64,000 bases of DNA from Jeotgalibacillus sp. ET6 (GTDB lineage Bacteria; Bacillota; Bacilli; Bacillales; Jeotgalibacillaceae): assembly GCF_029667115.1 (NCBI RefSeq), contig NZ_JARUIU010000003.1, positions 1-64,000 on the forward strand, written 5' to 3'. Positions 53,918 through 63,613 of the stretch are shown here, one piece after another (positions within the stretch are counted from its first letter, which is position 1; the number at the start of each line of letters is the position of its first letter). Below the pieces are notes generated by a model. That model was given only the letters and a program-made list of their open reading frames with translations, was not told where the DNA came from and searched no databases. The translations under genes were made by a program, and so were the position numbers.

Positions 53918-56873
53918 GGTAACTCGACTCCTTCTTAATCTTCACCAGATCACCAGGGAAGATGTAATCCTTACGCTTCCATTTTTCTTCCACTTGAACA
54001 CCAATTTGAGGCTGGGGATTGCCGTTTCGGTGGTTAATTCTCGGCAATGGGCTTTCCCCTTTTGGTCTGAGAATCTCAAGCTTTGCACTGATTTCCTTAT
54101 AAGCCGGAGTATCCGTGTCTTTATCTGCATGACTGCTTGTTAAGAAGTTGATCGCCGCTTCTCCTGAATCATTCATTGGCAGGTAAACTTCTTTTCCTTT
54201 CACGCGGTCCGTAATCAGACACTCTACCTTTACATGACCGTACGGGGAAGTGAGGCGGACGAGTGTGCCATCCTCAAGCCCTCTTTCTTTTGCAAGCTCA
54301 GGTGATACCTCCAAAAATGCTTTTGGTGTTTTAGAGGTGATGCCTTTTGATTTATACGTCATATTGCCTTCATGGAAATGCTCCAGTAAACGGCCATTGT
54401 TTACGTGAATATCGTATTCCTGATCGAAATCAAGCGGCTTGGTCCATTCAACAGGGAATAATCGTGCTTTGCCATCCGGAAATGGGAAGTCCTCTGTGAA
54501 TAAAAGCGGCGAATCTGTGCCATCAGCAGCCACAGGCCATTGAAGACTCTTATAGCCTTCAAGACGCTCATAGGTTACTCCAGCATATAGCGGAGAAAGA
54601 GAAGCTGCCTCTGCCATAATTTCGCTCGGATGATTAAAGGTCCAATCTCCTCCCAGACGGTTTGCAATTTCCTGAATAATTTTCCAGTCCGGTTTTGAGT
54701 CTCCTAATGGATTCATCACCTGATACAAACGCTGGATTCTTCTTTCGGTATTAGTAAACGTGCCTTCTTTTTCAAAGCTTGGACTGGCCGGCAGCACGAC
54801 ATCTGCAAATTCGGCTGTTTTGGAAAGGAAAATATCCTGGACAACAAAGAAATCAAGTTTTTCAAAGGCCTCGTGAACATAGTTTAAGTTTGAATCCACC
54901 ATGCCCATGTCCTCGCCTTTTAAATACATCATTTTTAAATCACCGGAGTGGACTGCGGCAATCATCTCGTGGTTATTTAAACCTGGTTCGGATGGTAAAG
55001 GTCCTCCCCATTTTTCTTCATATTTTGCACGAACAGCATCATCTGTAACTTTTTCATAGCCCGGAAAACGATCAGGCATGCTGCCAAAGTCGCTGGCACC
55101 TTGAACGTTATTATGGCCGCGAAGTGGATAGCTTCCAGCGCCGGGCTTCCCGTAATTGCCTGTAATCAGCAGAAGGTTGGATATCGCTGTACTGGTATCG
55201 CTTCCTCCAAGATGCTGCGTAACGCCCATGGCCCATAAAACAGAAACCGTTTTTACCTCCACGATTTGTTCAGCCATAAAGATCAGGGTTTCTTTATCGA
55301 TCCCTGTAGCCTCTGCCGCATACTCCATTGTGTATTTTTCTAAGCTGGCAACATACTCCTGAAGACCGTTAACCCGGTTTTCAAGGAAGGTTTTATCAGC
55401 CCAGCCCTGATCCACGATGTATTTGGTCACGGCAGAAAGCCATACAATATCCGTACCTGACTTCGGCTGGATAAAGAGATCTGCGCGGTCTGCCATTTCA
55501 TGCTTTCTGAGATCTGCGACAAACAGTTTCTGTCCTTTTAATTTGTGTGAGCGCTTAACTCGTGTAGCAAGAACGGGGTGGGATTCAGCAGTATTCGACC
55601 CTACAATGAGAACGAGTTCTGCTTTTTCAATATCCGTGATGGATCCAGAATCTCCACCGTGGCCGACTGTTCTGAAAAGCCCCATGGTTGCAGGAGTTTG
55701 ACAATAACGGGAGCAATTGTCCACATTATTGGTTCCAATAACGGAACGGGCAAGCTTTTGCATAACATATGATTCTTCATTCGTACACTTGGAAGAAGAG
55801 ATGAAGGCCATCGAGTCAGGTCCATGCTCCTGTTTTGCCTGAGAGAACTTAGACGTAATAAGCTGGAGAGCTTCCTCCCATTCAGCTTCACGGAAAGCAT
55901 CTCCTTCACGGATCAGCGGCTTCGTGATGCGTTCTTCACTGTTGACAAAATCCCAGCCAAATTTCCCTTTAACACAAGTCGAGATGCCATTGGCAGGTGC
56001 TTCAGCCTGAGGCTCCACTTTTAAAATCTGGCGGTCCTTTGTCCAGACATCAAAGCTGCAGCCTACACCGCAATACGTACAAACCGTTTTTGTCTTTTTA
56101 ATTCTCTCATCACGCATGGCAGATTCCATATCAGAAATCGCCAGAATGGAGCCGTAGCCTGTTTCTACATTTTTGGTTATTTCGATCATTGGACGAAGAG
56201 TCTTTTTAGCGATTCCTGTGAGGAAACCAGCTTCCCCTTCCATTCCCTTTTCCATCATGGCATTACATGGACAAACAGTAGAGCAATGTCCGCAGGAAAC
56301 ACAGGAGGATTCATTTATTTTGGAGTCCTTGTCCCAAATAACGCGGGGCTTTTTTAAATTCCAGTCGATTGTCAGCGTTTCTGTTACCTGAACATCCTGA
56401 CAGGCTTCCACACAGCGGCCGCACAGGATGCATTGATCTGGATCATAGCGGTAAAACGGGTTGGAATCATCTACTTCAAATGGTTTTTCTTCAAACGGCA
56501 TGCTTTGGTGATTAATTTTCATATCTTTGACTGTATTATGTATTTCGCAGCTTCCGTTGTTATAGTCACAAACCGTGCAGTATAGTTCATGATTTTTTAA
56601 AATGCGGTCCATGCCGATCACTTGAGCTTCTTTTACATCCTTATGTTCGGTGTCTACTACATCTCCCTCATTTAATGACGTAGAACAGGAGCGGACAAAT
56701 TCCCCGTTGACCTGCACAATACAGGTATCGCATGTTTCAATAGGGCCCAGACTTGGATGATAGCAAACCTGCGGCACTTCAATGGATTGCTCTGTCAGCG
56801 CCTGAAGAACGGTTTGGTCTTGACCGACATGAACATCTTTCCCATTAATACTGACTCTCTTCTGATCCGGCAC
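53910..56873 (-). CDS. Formate dehydrogenase alpha subunit, YrhE type
   Basis: About 987 residues. From the N-terminus: a [2Fe-2S] plant-type ferredoxin part (CYHP...CDTC), two [4Fe-4S] ferredoxin motifs ([11 protein letters not shown] and [13 protein letters not shown]), a MopB [4Fe-4S] motif (CTYCGVGC) and the large molybdopterin domains. The Mo ligand is Cys in SRYCQTP rather than selenocysteine. MGVTQHLGG and the C-terminal [15 protein letters not shown] dinucleotide-binding region also fit. It oxidises formate to CO2, passing electrons through the N-terminal clusters to an unknown acceptor. GTG at 56873 is 8 nt after GAGGAG; the TTG at 56891 and ATG at 56879 are poorly placed. Confidence 0.93.
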   Translation of the reverse strand: MPDQKRVSINGKDVHVGQDQTVLQALTEQSIEVPQVCYHPSLGPIETCDTCIVQVNGEFVRSCSTSLNEGDVVDTEHKDVKEAQVIGMDRILKNHELYCTVCDYNNGSCEIHNTVKDMKINHQSMPFEEKPFEVDDSNPFYRYDPDQCILCGRCVEACQDVQVTETLTIDWNLKKPRVIWDKDSKINESSCVSCGHCSTVCPCNAMMEKGMEGEAGFLTGIAKKTLRPMIEITKNVETGYGSILAISDMESAMRDERIKKTKTVCTYCGVGCSFDVWTKDRQILKVEPQAEAPANGISTCVKGKFGWDFVNSEERITKPLIREGDAFREAEWEEALQLITSKFSQAKQEHGPDSMAFISSSKCTNEESYVMQKLARSVIGTNNVDNCSRYCQTPATMGLFRTVGHGGDSGSITDIEKAELVLIVGSNTAESHPVLATRVKRSHKLKGQKLFVADLRKHEMADRADLFIQPKSGTDIVWLSAVTKYIVDQGWADKTFLENRVNGLQEYVASLEKYTMEYAAEATGIDKETLIFMAEQIVEVKTVSVLWAMGVTQHLGGSDTSTAISNLLLITGNYGKPGAGSYPLRGHNNVQGASDFGSMPDRFPGYEKVTDDAVRAKYEEKWGGPLPSEPGLNNHEMIAAVHSGDLKMMYLKGEDMGMVDSNLNYVHEAFEKLDFFVVQDIFLSKTAEFADVVLPASPSFEKEGTFTNTERRIQRLYQVMNPLGDSKPDWKIIQEIANRLGGDWTFNHPSEIMAEAASLSPLYAGVTYERLEGYKSLQWPVAADGTDSPLLFTEDFPFPDGKARLFPVEWTKPLDFDQEYDIHVNNGRLLEHFHEGNMTYKSKGITSKTPKAFLEVSPELAKERGLEDGTLVRLTSPYGHVKVECLITDRVKGKEVYLPMNDSGEAAINFLTSSHADKDTDTPAYKEISAKLEILRPKGESPLPRINHRNGNPQPQIGVQVEEKWKRKDYIFPGDLVKIKKESSYRG

Positions 56874-57001
56874 GATCATCTCTCCTCGCAATTTAGTTGA
56901 AAAAACAGTCTTTTTACTTTGCTACCCTAAAGCAATAAGTTAAAACGTAACTGGGTCCGATTCTGTCGTAATTTTCCGATTCCTTTAGGAGTTGACCACT
57001 C

Positions 57002-57508
57002 TCACTGCTTATTAATTTCCATCACAATATGACCGATTTCAAGTAAAATCAATTTGTTCATTGCAAGCTTTACTGCACCCGTTGAGCCCGGCATCGCAAA
57101 GATTACTGTTTCCTTTACAGTTCCGGCGACAGCTCTCGATAAGATGGCAGCTGAACCGATATCTTCTGCATAGCTTAAGTAGCGAAAAATTTCTCCAAAC
57201 CCGATTAATTCTTTTTCTAAAAGAGGGGTAACAGATTCAATCGTTACATCTCTTTTAGAAAATCCTGTTCCCCCATTTAAGAGAATTGCATCAATTTCAG
57301 GGTCCTGTATACCGCTTTGAACAGCTCTTTGAATCAGAAGTTTTTCATCCGCAGCGATTTCATAGCTTTTAACTTCATGTTCATTTTCTTTCAACAGTTC
57401 AATTATTTTTTTCCCGCTTTTATCTGTTTCTACTGTCCGGGTATCACTGACGGTTATAACCTTGCAGGTGACACGTCCTGCAGACTTTTTTCTGTGATCT
57501 GACAACAT
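57002..57508 (-). CDS. moaB: Molybdopterin biosynthesis protein MoaB/MogA family
   Basis: About 168 residues. Members adenylylate molybdopterin to activate it for metal insertion by MoeA. Signatures: ITVSDTRTVETDKSG near residue 20, NGGTGFSKRDVT (about 80-91), and PGSTGAVKLAMNKL. ATG at 57508 follows GGGGGAATG; the longer frame back to 57613 runs into moaA and lacks a site. It lies about 100 nt after moaA. Confidence 0.92.
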   Translation of the reverse strand: MLSDHRKKSAGRVTCKVITVSDTRTVETDKSGKKIIELLKENEHEVKSYEIAADEKLLIQRAVQSGIQDPEIDAILLNGGTGFSKRDVTIESVTPLLEKELIGFGEIFRYLSYAEDIGSAAILSRAVAGTVKETVIFAMPGSTGAVKLAMNKLILLEIGHIVMEINKQ

Positions 57509-57605
57509 ATTTTCATTCCCCCTACTTTGTTTTTTTAGTTTGAATTTCGCTCTGCATTTCAACGGTAAAAAAGACAGACGGAACATATTCCGTACTGCCT
57601 TTGGG

Positions 57606-58619
57606 CTATCCACCTATATACGACATCTCAATTTTCTTTCTGTTTTTCGCGGTCTCCTCCGTCCGTTCATCAGAATAACGGTCTTTTCGCTTGTTCCACA
57701 GAAGAGCAATTTTCTCTGTCACCTCTTCATACGAGGAAGCCGTTCTCATAAATGCTTTTAAATCAAAGCCTTGGGATGCAAATAAGCATGTATAAAATCT
57801 TCCGTCAGCTGATATTCTTGCACGCGTGCAAGTGGAACAAAAAGAATCTGAAACGGAAGAAATCACTCCTACTTCAGAAGTAGTGCCGACATAGCGGTAG
57901 CGGCTTGCTACTTCACCATAATAGGCTTCATCAAGAGGAGTTACCTCGAATTGTTCATTTAAACGCTCAATAATCTCTTTTTTCGTTACAACAGATGATA
58001 ATTTCCAGCCATTTGTGCTGCCTACATCCATAAACTCAATAAATCTGAGCGTAATGTTCCGGCCTTTAAAATATCGTGCCATGGGAATGATCTGGTCGTC
58101 ATTCACACCTTTTTGCACGACCATATTAATCTTTACCTCAAGACCGGCATTAAGTGCGGCAGCTATTCCTTTTAAAACCGGTTTTGTGCTGACATTTCTT
58201 CCATTCATTTTTTTAAATACGTCTTCTTCAATAGCATCCATGCTCACATTGACGCGCTGGAGTCCTGCTGCTTTTAACTTTTCTGCATACTTAGGAAGCA
58301 TCATGGCATTGGTGGTCAAGGCTATATCCTGAATCCCATCAATGGTATACAGTTTTTCAATCAGCTCATGCAGATCTTTTCTGAGCAGCGGCTCACCGCC
58401 TGTTAAGCGGACTTTTTCCACGCCAAGCTCTGCCATTGAACGGACAAGCTGGCAGATTTCATCAAAAGATAAATACGCTTCTTTAGGAAGAAAGGCAAAA
58501 TCCGGTCCGAAAATTTCAGCCGGCATACAGTAGGAGCAACGGAAATTGCATTGATCCGTAACCGATATTCTGATATCTCTAAGAGGTCTTGAATAAACGT
58601 CCCGTACTGGATCGGTCAT
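57606..58619 (-). CDS. moaA: GTP 3',8-cyclase (radical SAM)
   Basis: About 337 residues. It performs the first Moco step, turning GTP into the 3',8-cyclo intermediate. The radical SAM cluster motif is C24-NFR-C28-SY-C31. The second C-terminal cluster is coordinated by Cys in [13 protein letters not shown] and FYTCLF. GGEPLLR is also present. The C-terminus ends in Gly-Gly, as is required in MoaA. The ATG at 58619 has AAAGGAG at ideal spacing; the longer frame at 58664 has none. Confidence 0.96.
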   Translation of the reverse strand: MTDPVRDVYSRPLRDIRISVTDQCNFRCSYCMPAEIFGPDFAFLPKEAYLSFDEICQLVRSMAELGVEKVRLTGGEPLLRKDLHELIEKLYTIDGIQDIALTTNAMMLPKYAEKLKAAGLQRVNVSMDAIEEDVFKKMNGRNVSTKPVLKGIAAALNAGLEVKINMVVQKGVNDDQIIPMARYFKGRNITLRFIEFMDVGSTNGWKLSSVVTKKEIIERLNEQFEVTPLDEAYYGEVASRYRYVGTTSEVGVISSVSDSFCSTCTRARISADGRFYTCLFASQGFDLKAFMRTASSYEEVTEKIALLWNKRKDRYSDERTEETAKNRKKIEMSYIGG

Positions 58620-58679
58620 GTTCAATCTCCTTTCTTTAGCGCCTGTGACATATTTCAAACGCAATAAAATGCAAGAATA

Positions 58680-59276
58680 CTATTCATTCTTTTTCAGATG
58701 TTCAAATGCCCGTTGATCATTTATGTTTTCAAAAGCCTGTTTTTTCATACCTGACTCTTCTTCTGACAGATTCTTTGCATGAAAGCGCTCAATCCATTCC
58801 ATCATGCGGTAGTTTCCCGAGGCTAATTGGTTTTTTAAATGAAGCAGAGTATCCCTGTGATAAAGCGCACACAAGGGCTGCAGCCTGTTTTCCGAACAAG
58901 GAATGACACCTTGAATACCGTTCGAAAGATGCCTGCATAGTTTGCCGGCAGCCTCCGCATCAAAAAATGGCATGTCACAGGCAAGAACGAAATACCACTG
59001 TGCGTCCCTCTGCTGCATTGCTGCATAAATCCCCGCTAAAGGACCTTTTCCTATAAAAGGCTCCTGATCCTGTATAACAGCATATGCCGTTTCATTTTCA
59101 AAACGGTCTTTTAAATCAGGATGACTGACAATCAAAATTTCTTCTGTGTAAGGAGAAAGCGCGTCTGCTGCATGCTGATAAAATGGTTTGCCGTTCATTT
59201 CAGCAAACGCTTTCGGTTCACCGAAACGTGTAGAACCCCCGCCCGATAAGATAACTCCGATACATTTTCCTGCCAC
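58680..59276 (-). CDS. mobA: Molybdenum cofactor guanylyltransferase
   Basis: A 198-residue nucleotidyltransferase that adds GMP to molybdopterin to form the MGD used by formate dehydrogenase. N-terminal motif LSGGGSTRFGEPKAF (about 10-24), LACDMPFFD (Mg site, about 97-105). GTG start with AAAGGAG upstream. Thirteen nt separate it from moaD. Confidence 0.93.
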   Translation of the reverse strand: MAGKCIGVILSGGGSTRFGEPKAFAEMNGKPFYQHAADALSPYTEEILIVSHPDLKDRFENETAYAVIQDQEPFIGKGPLAGIYAAMQQRDAQWYFVLACDMPFFDAEAAGKLCRHLSNGIQGVIPCSENRLQPLCALYHRDTLLHLKNQLASGNYRMMEWIERFHAKNLSEEESGMKKQAFENINDQRAFEHLKKNE

Positions 59277-59289
59277 TTTTTTCTCTCCT

Positions 59290-59520
59290 TTACCCGCCGC
59301 TGACCGGAGGAATCAAGGCCACACGATCCTTTTCTGATACCCGGTCTTCAGGTGCAGCATATTCTTCATTTATGGCGACCATTAATGACTCAGTCTCAAT
59401 AGCATAGCGTGCAGAAAGTTCTGCCAGTAGTTCTGCCACAGAAAGTGAGGTTTGATCAAGGGTAATCGTATCCTGTCCGGTCTGTTCTCTTAGATGTGCA
59501 AAACATTGAATGTGTATCAT
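59290..59520 (-). CDS. moaD: Molybdopterin synthase small subunit
   Basis: A 76-residue ubiquitin-like sulfur carrier ending in PPVSGG. The C-terminal Gly-Gly carries a thiocarboxylate and donates sulfur to MoaE. LREQTG and SEKDRVALIPP are typical. It starts with an ATG overlapping the moaE stop by 4 nt, with GGAGGTGAAG upstream inside moaE. Confidence 0.95.
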   Translation of the reverse strand: MIHIQCFAHLREQTGQDTITLDQTSLSVAELLAELSARYAIETESLMVAINEEYAAPEDRVSEKDRVALIPPVSGG

Positions 59521-59975
59521 GAGGGCTTCACCTCCCCGGGTTCCCCATTTGAATAAGGAGTTTTTTCAAGCTGATCCCCTATCCATTCTTCTCCGTCTTC
59601 CCAATATTCTTTTTTCCATATCGGCACGATCTGTTTGATCCGCTCAATAGCATATTCATTTGCCAAGTAGGCATCCTTTCGATGAGGAGTTGAGACTGCA
59701 ATGACAACTGCTATATCTGAAATAGCCAGCTTTCCAGTCCGGTGCGTAATCGCAGTGACGGCGTCCGGCCAATTTTCTTTTATTTCATCGCCTATTTTCT
59801 TTAACTGTTTTTCTGCCATTTCCGGGTACGCTTCGTATTGAAGAGACAGCGTTTTTTTTCCCTTCGTAAACTCCCGGACGGTACCGATAAAGTTCACAAC
59901 GGCTCCTGCCTCAGGACGAATGACTTTCTTTGTTACTTCTTCCACCTCGATCGGCTGAGAAGTGATCCTGTACAT
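59517..59975 (-). CDS. moaE: Molybdopterin synthase catalytic subunit
   Basis: About 152 residues. It converts cyclic pyranopterin phosphate to molybdopterin with two sulfurs from MoaD. Signatures: GAVVNFIGTVREFTKG (about 24-39) with conserved Arg, AITHRTGKLAISD, VSTPHRKDAY, and the C-terminal PIWKKEYWEDG with catalytic Lys. ATG at 59975 follows GGGGGGAAATTC. Its 5' end lies inside the 3' end of mobB (43 nt overlap). Confidence 0.95.
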   Translation of the reverse strand: MYRITSQPIEVEEVTKKVIRPEAGAVVNFIGTVREFTKGKKTLSLQYEAYPEMAEKQLKKIGDEIKENWPDAVTAITHRTGKLAISDIAVVIAVSTPHRKDAYLANEYAIERIKQIVPIWKKEYWEDGEEWIGDQLEKTPYSNGEPGEVKPS

Positions 59976-60499
59976 GAATTTCCCCCCCTTAAAAAATCGA
60001 CAAACCACCCACAGTATTTTTCATGTTCGTCTCGTAAAAAAACAGGGATGGATGGGTCCTCTACTTCCACTGTATTCTCGCGAAGGATCAGTACGATATT
60101 TGTTAGATCCGTTAATAGCGAAGCGTCTTCCTGTTTGCCAAGCATTACAATTTTCGGATAGTGGGCTTTTTTATAGCCTTCAATAAGGATGCCATCTGAA
60201 CGAAGGGCTTTGTATATAGCCGTCAGCTCTGCAAGAGTCCATTGCCCTTTTTGGTTTCTAAACTGTAATAATCCATCTCCTTCAACCGCACTGATGGCTG
60301 CACCAGCCTGCATATGCTTATGGCTGTCTTTTGACGAAAGAGTTCCATCAGGCTCACCGCCATGGCCATGGTGCTTAATGGTTCCAAGATTGAATCCCGC
60401 TTCTGCAGCGCTTTTAATCAGCCGCTGGGCTGCAGTGGTTTTTCCGCTGTTTTGATAGCCAACGATTTGAACAATCGGAAAATCTACTCCCATGGCCAT
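59933..60499 (-). CDS. mobB: Molybdopterin-guanine dinucleotide adapter MobB
   Basis: A 188-residue P-loop GTPase that helps MobA in MGD synthesis. Walker A is GYQNSGKTT (about 14-22), followed by TIKHHGHGG and the family's DGILIEGYKK. The last 43 nt overlap the first codons of moaE in another frame, longer than usual for this family; the C-terminal tail SLLSRSRWKK shows no conservation I can recognise. ATG at 60499 or 60493, both inside the 3' end of moeA. Confidence 0.92.
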   Translation of the reverse strand: MAMGVDFPIVQIVGYQNSGKTTAAQRLIKSAAEAGFNLGTIKHHGHGGEPDGTLSSKDSHKHMQAGAAISAVEGDGLLQFRNQKGQWTLAELTAIYKALRSDGILIEGYKKAHYPKIVMLGKQEDASLLTDLTNIVLILRENTVEVEDPSIPVFLRDEHEKYCGWFVDFLRGGNSCTGSLLSRSRWKK

Positions 60500-61752
60500 T
60501 CACTGCCTTCAGTTGATTCAAGCAGCAGCACATCCACGTGATCTCCCTCTTCATAGCCCCTTGTTCCTCCAGGCAGCACGATAAAACAATCTGTACCGGC
60601 AAGAGATGTGACTGCACTTGACTTGTCAAATCCATTCGGACCGGCCCATACTCCTCTTTCATCATAAGAAAGCCGGCTGCGGACAAATCGTGTAAAAGGA
60701 TTTGGTTTAGGAAAATCCTTTGATAACCGGGCTTTCACTTTTAACAAATGAGGCTTTGCCTTGAATAAACGAAGATTAATAACCGGCCTGACATACAGCT
60801 CGAAACCGACAAAGCAAGCGGAGGGGTTTCCTGATAAGCCAAAAAGCAATTTCCCTTTAAGATGAGCAACCGTTGTGACACTGCCGGGCCTCATGGCGAT
60901 CTTGTTGAATAAAACGTCTGCGCCAAGCCTGTCGTAAATAGCGGGAAGAAAATCAAAATCCCCGACAGAAACGCCGCCGGTAGTAATCAGCATATCTACC
61001 TCGGCTATTGCCTCCTGAATGGATGAAAAGCAGCTTTCAAGATCATCGTCCAGCTTTCCAAACATTTTGACTTCTCCACCGGCAGCCCTAATCTGTGCAG
61101 CTGTCATATAGGCATTGCTATTGCGGATTTTGCCTGGCTGCAATTGTTCACTTACATCAAGCAGCTCAGAGCCGGTAGCAAAAACTCCGATTAAAGGCTT
61201 TTTGGCTGTCTCCACAAACTCATAGCCAAAGGTTGCCAGAACGGCCACTACACCAGGTGTGATTTTCGTTCCTTTCTGAACGAGCACCTCACCCTCTTTT
61301 GTGTCTTCACCTGTAAACGAGATATTATCCCCTTTTTGAAAGGCCCTTTTGATTGACATCCTCTCCTGCCCGTCCTTCGAGGATTGGGCTGTTAATTCGA
61401 GCATGACCACCGCATCACATTCGTCCGGAATTTTCGCACCAGTCATAATCCTTGCAGCTTCAAACGCATTTACTTTTTTTGAAGCGACAAAGCCGGCACC
61501 GATTGTCTCTGTAATCGTAAACGTGACAGGGTGCTCTCTTGTTGCACGAGTTGAATCTTCTGCCCGGATGGCAAACCCGTCGTATGGGGACCGGTCAAAA
61601 GGCGGAACGGGATGCAAAGCTTTGATATCCTCAGCAAGGGTTCTGCCGTATGATTCTTCAATATGTACTTTTTCTGTTTTGCCTGAACCTGCAAGTGCGA
61701 TTACACGGCTAACCGCATCTCCCACCGGAATAGGCTTTCTTTTTTCAACCAT
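60484..61752 (-). CDS. moeA: Molybdopterin molybdenumtransferase
   Basis: A 422-residue enzyme that inserts molybdate into adenylylated molybdopterin. Conserved segments are PPFDRSPYDGFAIR (about 49-62), MTGAKIP (about 107-113), FTGEDTKEGE, and TTGGVSVGDFDFLP with GLSGNPSACFVG. It is the first gene of the minus-strand Moco cluster and overlaps mobB by 16 nt. GGGAGAG precedes the ATG. It diverges from moaC across a 92 bp promoter region containing a TACAAT hexamer near 61808 for moaC. Confidence 0.95.
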   Translation of the reverse strand: MVEKRKPIPVGDAVSRVIALAGSGKTEKVHIEESYGRTLAEDIKALHPVPPFDRSPYDGFAIRAEDSTRATREHPVTFTITETIGAGFVASKKVNAFEAARIMTGAKIPDECDAVVMLELTAQSSKDGQERMSIKRAFQKGDNISFTGEDTKEGEVLVQKGTKITPGVVAVLATFGYEFVETAKKPLIGVFATGSELLDVSEQLQPGKIRNSNAYMTAAQIRAAGGEVKMFGKLDDDLESCFSSIQEAIAEVDMLITTGGVSVGDFDFLPAIYDRLGADVLFNKIAMRPGSVTTVAHLKGKLLFGLSGNPSACFVGFELYVRPVINLRLFKAKPHLLKVKARLSKDFPKPNPFTRFVRSRLSYDERGVWAGPNGFDKSSAVTSLAGTDCFIVLPGGTRGYEEGDHVDVLLLESTEGSEWPWE

Positions 61753-61844
61753 TGCGCGGCTCTCCCTTCTTCACTGTTTAAACCTGCGATTAACTGAACT
61801 GACATGATACAATAACGAATATTACGAGTAAATGAGGTGCTCCA

Positions 61845-62360
61845 ATGGCAGACTTTACACATTTTAATGAGCAGGGCAGAGCGAAAATGGTGGATATCTC
61901 CGAAAAAACGCATACAGTCCGCTCAGCAGCCGCTCAAACCAGTGTACTGGTTAATCAGGAAATCTATCAAAATATTACGAATCAAACCATGAAAAAAGGG
62001 GACGTTTTAAGTGTCTCCCAGGTAGCCGGCATTATGGCTGCAAAGCAGACCGCATCTCTTATACCAATGTGCCACCCTATTTCTCTCAGTGCTGTTGATA
62101 TTTCCTTCAGCTGGGAGCAGAAAAAAGAAAGCTTCGAGCTTTTTATACTTGCAACGGTCAAAACGACCGGAGGTACTGGTGTGGAAATGGAGGCTTTAAC
62201 GGCTGCATCCGTTTGTGCCTTAACCGTTTATGATATGTGCAAGGCGCTCGATAAAGGAATGGTAATCGGCCCTGCTTTTTTAAAGGAAAAAACAGGAGGA
62301 AAAAATGGAGATTATCACAGGCAGACCCTTCCTGCTATGCATATGGAGCAGCGCCCCTGA
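61845..62360 (+). CDS. moaC: Cyclic pyranopterin monophosphate synthase
   Basis: A 171-residue enzyme that completes formation of cyclic pyranopterin monophosphate after MoaA. Active-site motifs are MCHPISLS (about 76-83), [13 protein letters not shown] (about 106-118) and [13 protein letters not shown]. The usual C-terminus TGGKNGDY is followed by about 12 extra residues. GAGGTG precedes the ATG. It is transcribed away from the other Moco genes and ends at a terminator. Confidence 0.96.
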   Translation: MADFTHFNEQGRAKMVDISEKTHTVRSAAAQTSVLVNQEIYQNITNQTMKKGDVLSVSQVAGIMAAKQTASLIPMCHPISLSAVDISFSWEQKKESFELFILATVKTTGGTGVEMEALTAASVCALTVYDMCKALDKGMVIGPAFLKEKTGGKNGDYHRQTLPAMHMEQRP

Positions 62361-62440
62361 CCAAAAGCAGTGATAGTCCAAGATTATTCCTATTCAGCTG
62401 TTCCCCTCTTACATAAAGGCGAAACGTTCTGCAAATGATT

Positions 62441-62479
62441 TCCCTTCTGGTCCATGTAAACAGACCAGAGGGATTTTTT
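62441..62479 (+). terminator. Intrinsic terminator of moaC
   Basis: TCCCTTCTGGTC (62441-62452) pairs with GACCAGAGGGA (62463-62473), with one mismatch, followed by six T. It lies directly before the convergent moeB stop. Confidence 0.9.
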
Positions 62480-62480
62480 C

Positions 62481-63506
62481 TCAGCTGAAGATTCTATGGT
62501 ACATCTTTTTGGCTTCTGCGACGTCGTTTGTCCCATGAATGAGCACCCGTCCATCTTCAAAGACCACCATTCGTTTTTCATTCATCTCGACACTCAGTAA
62601 AAAATGATTGTACTGAACAGGCAGTCCTTGCGTAGTAAAAATTGCATTTAAATCTGGCAGATGAAGATTTTTCTTCACAGCCGGGCGGATTTGCACAGTG
62701 TCTCTGCCGCATAGTACCGCTGTTTTCATTGTATGTTCAGCAGATAAATACGGATAAGTCGGCTCAGTTCCACAGGTTGGACAGCTGCTGCTTTTAAGCT
62801 TTCGGACTTGAATGGCTGTATGTGTATTTTGCCATAAATCAAATGTAATTAACTTTCCGCTAAGCGACTCTTTATCCTCCACCAATATTTTCAGTGCATC
62901 CGCTGTTTGATAGGACACAACCATTCCTACCGCCGGACTGATAATTCCAGCTGTATCACAGGTCTGTCCGCCAGCAGTCGGCATTTTATTCCATAAGCAT
63001 TGAAAACACGGGGTCTCGCCCGGGATAATGGTAAACGTCATTCCACTGCTCCCTACACAGGCTCCATAAATCCACGGAATCCCCAGTTTATGTGAAACAT
63101 CGTTTAGCATCAGCCGTGTCTCATAATTATCAGTCGCATCCAGGATTAAATCTGTTTCACCTGCTAATTCCAGCAGATCAGTCCAGGCGGCATCGAGTAC
63201 ATGCGCCTCTATCTTCACGGCATGATTGATTTGTTCAAGTCTGTATTTTGCTGCTATAGCTTTAGGCAGCTTTTTTTGTGCATCGAGCTCGCTGTATAAT
63301 TGCTGCCGCTGCAGATTGCTGGTTTCGACGTAATCGCGGTCCACAATAGTGAGCTTGCCCACTCCCGCGCGTACTAGAGACTCTGCGTTTCCCGTACCAA
63401 GAGCTCCTGCTCCGACAAGCAGTACATGCTTCTTTTTAATTAATTGCTGTCCTTCTTCACCAATAGGACGAAAGAGTTCCTGTCTTGAATATCGATCGTC
63501 TGTCAT
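62481..63506 (-). CDS. moeB: Molybdopterin-synthase adenylyltransferase MoeB (ThiF family)
   Basis: A 341-residue E1-like enzyme that adenylylates the MoaD C-terminus. Nucleotide-binding GAGALGTGNAESLVRAG (about 32-48), DRDYVETSNLQRQ, and DATDNYETR mark the family. Zinc Cys pairs are CFQC (about 167-170) and CPTC (about 244-247). After the second pair a short beta-rich tail (about 265-341) replaces a rhodanese domain, as in Bacillus MoeB. GGGGGGAG precedes the ATG. It may also serve ThiS. Confidence 0.93.
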   Translation of the reverse strand: MTDDRYSRQELFRPIGEEGQQLIKKKHVLLVGAGALGTGNAESLVRAGVGKLTIVDRDYVETSNLQRQQLYSELDAQKKLPKAIAAKYRLEQINHAVKIEAHVLDAAWTDLLELAGETDLILDATDNYETRLMLNDVSHKLGIPWIYGACVGSSGMTFTIIPGETPCFQCLWNKMPTAGGQTCDTAGIISPAVGMVVSYQTADALKILVEDKESLSGKLITFDLWQNTHTAIQVRKLKSSSCPTCGTEPTYPYLSAEHTMKTAVLCGRDTVQIRPAVKKNLHLPDLNAIFTTQGLPVQYNHFLLSVEMNEKRMVVFEDGRVLIHGTNDVAEAKKMYHRIFS

Positions 63507-63613
63507 TGATCTCCCCCCTTATCCTATTCGACTTTTTATGTAGAGAATGGCATTTAGTTGAAAAGTGTCCTTTAAACATAGCAATAATCAGGCATGGGAA
63601 CAAGAATTTGGTT

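Noticed and set aside
57509-57613. N-terminal extension of MoaB to the start at 57613
   Set aside because: The extension overlaps moaA, has no ribosome binding site and exceeds the family's usual length; ATG 57508 has a good site.
62304-62372. 22-codon ORF with a strong AGGAGG site inside the end of moaC
   Set aside because: The AGGAGG is encoded by the conserved MoaC motif TGGKNG, and the ORF ends at once with no similarity to anything.
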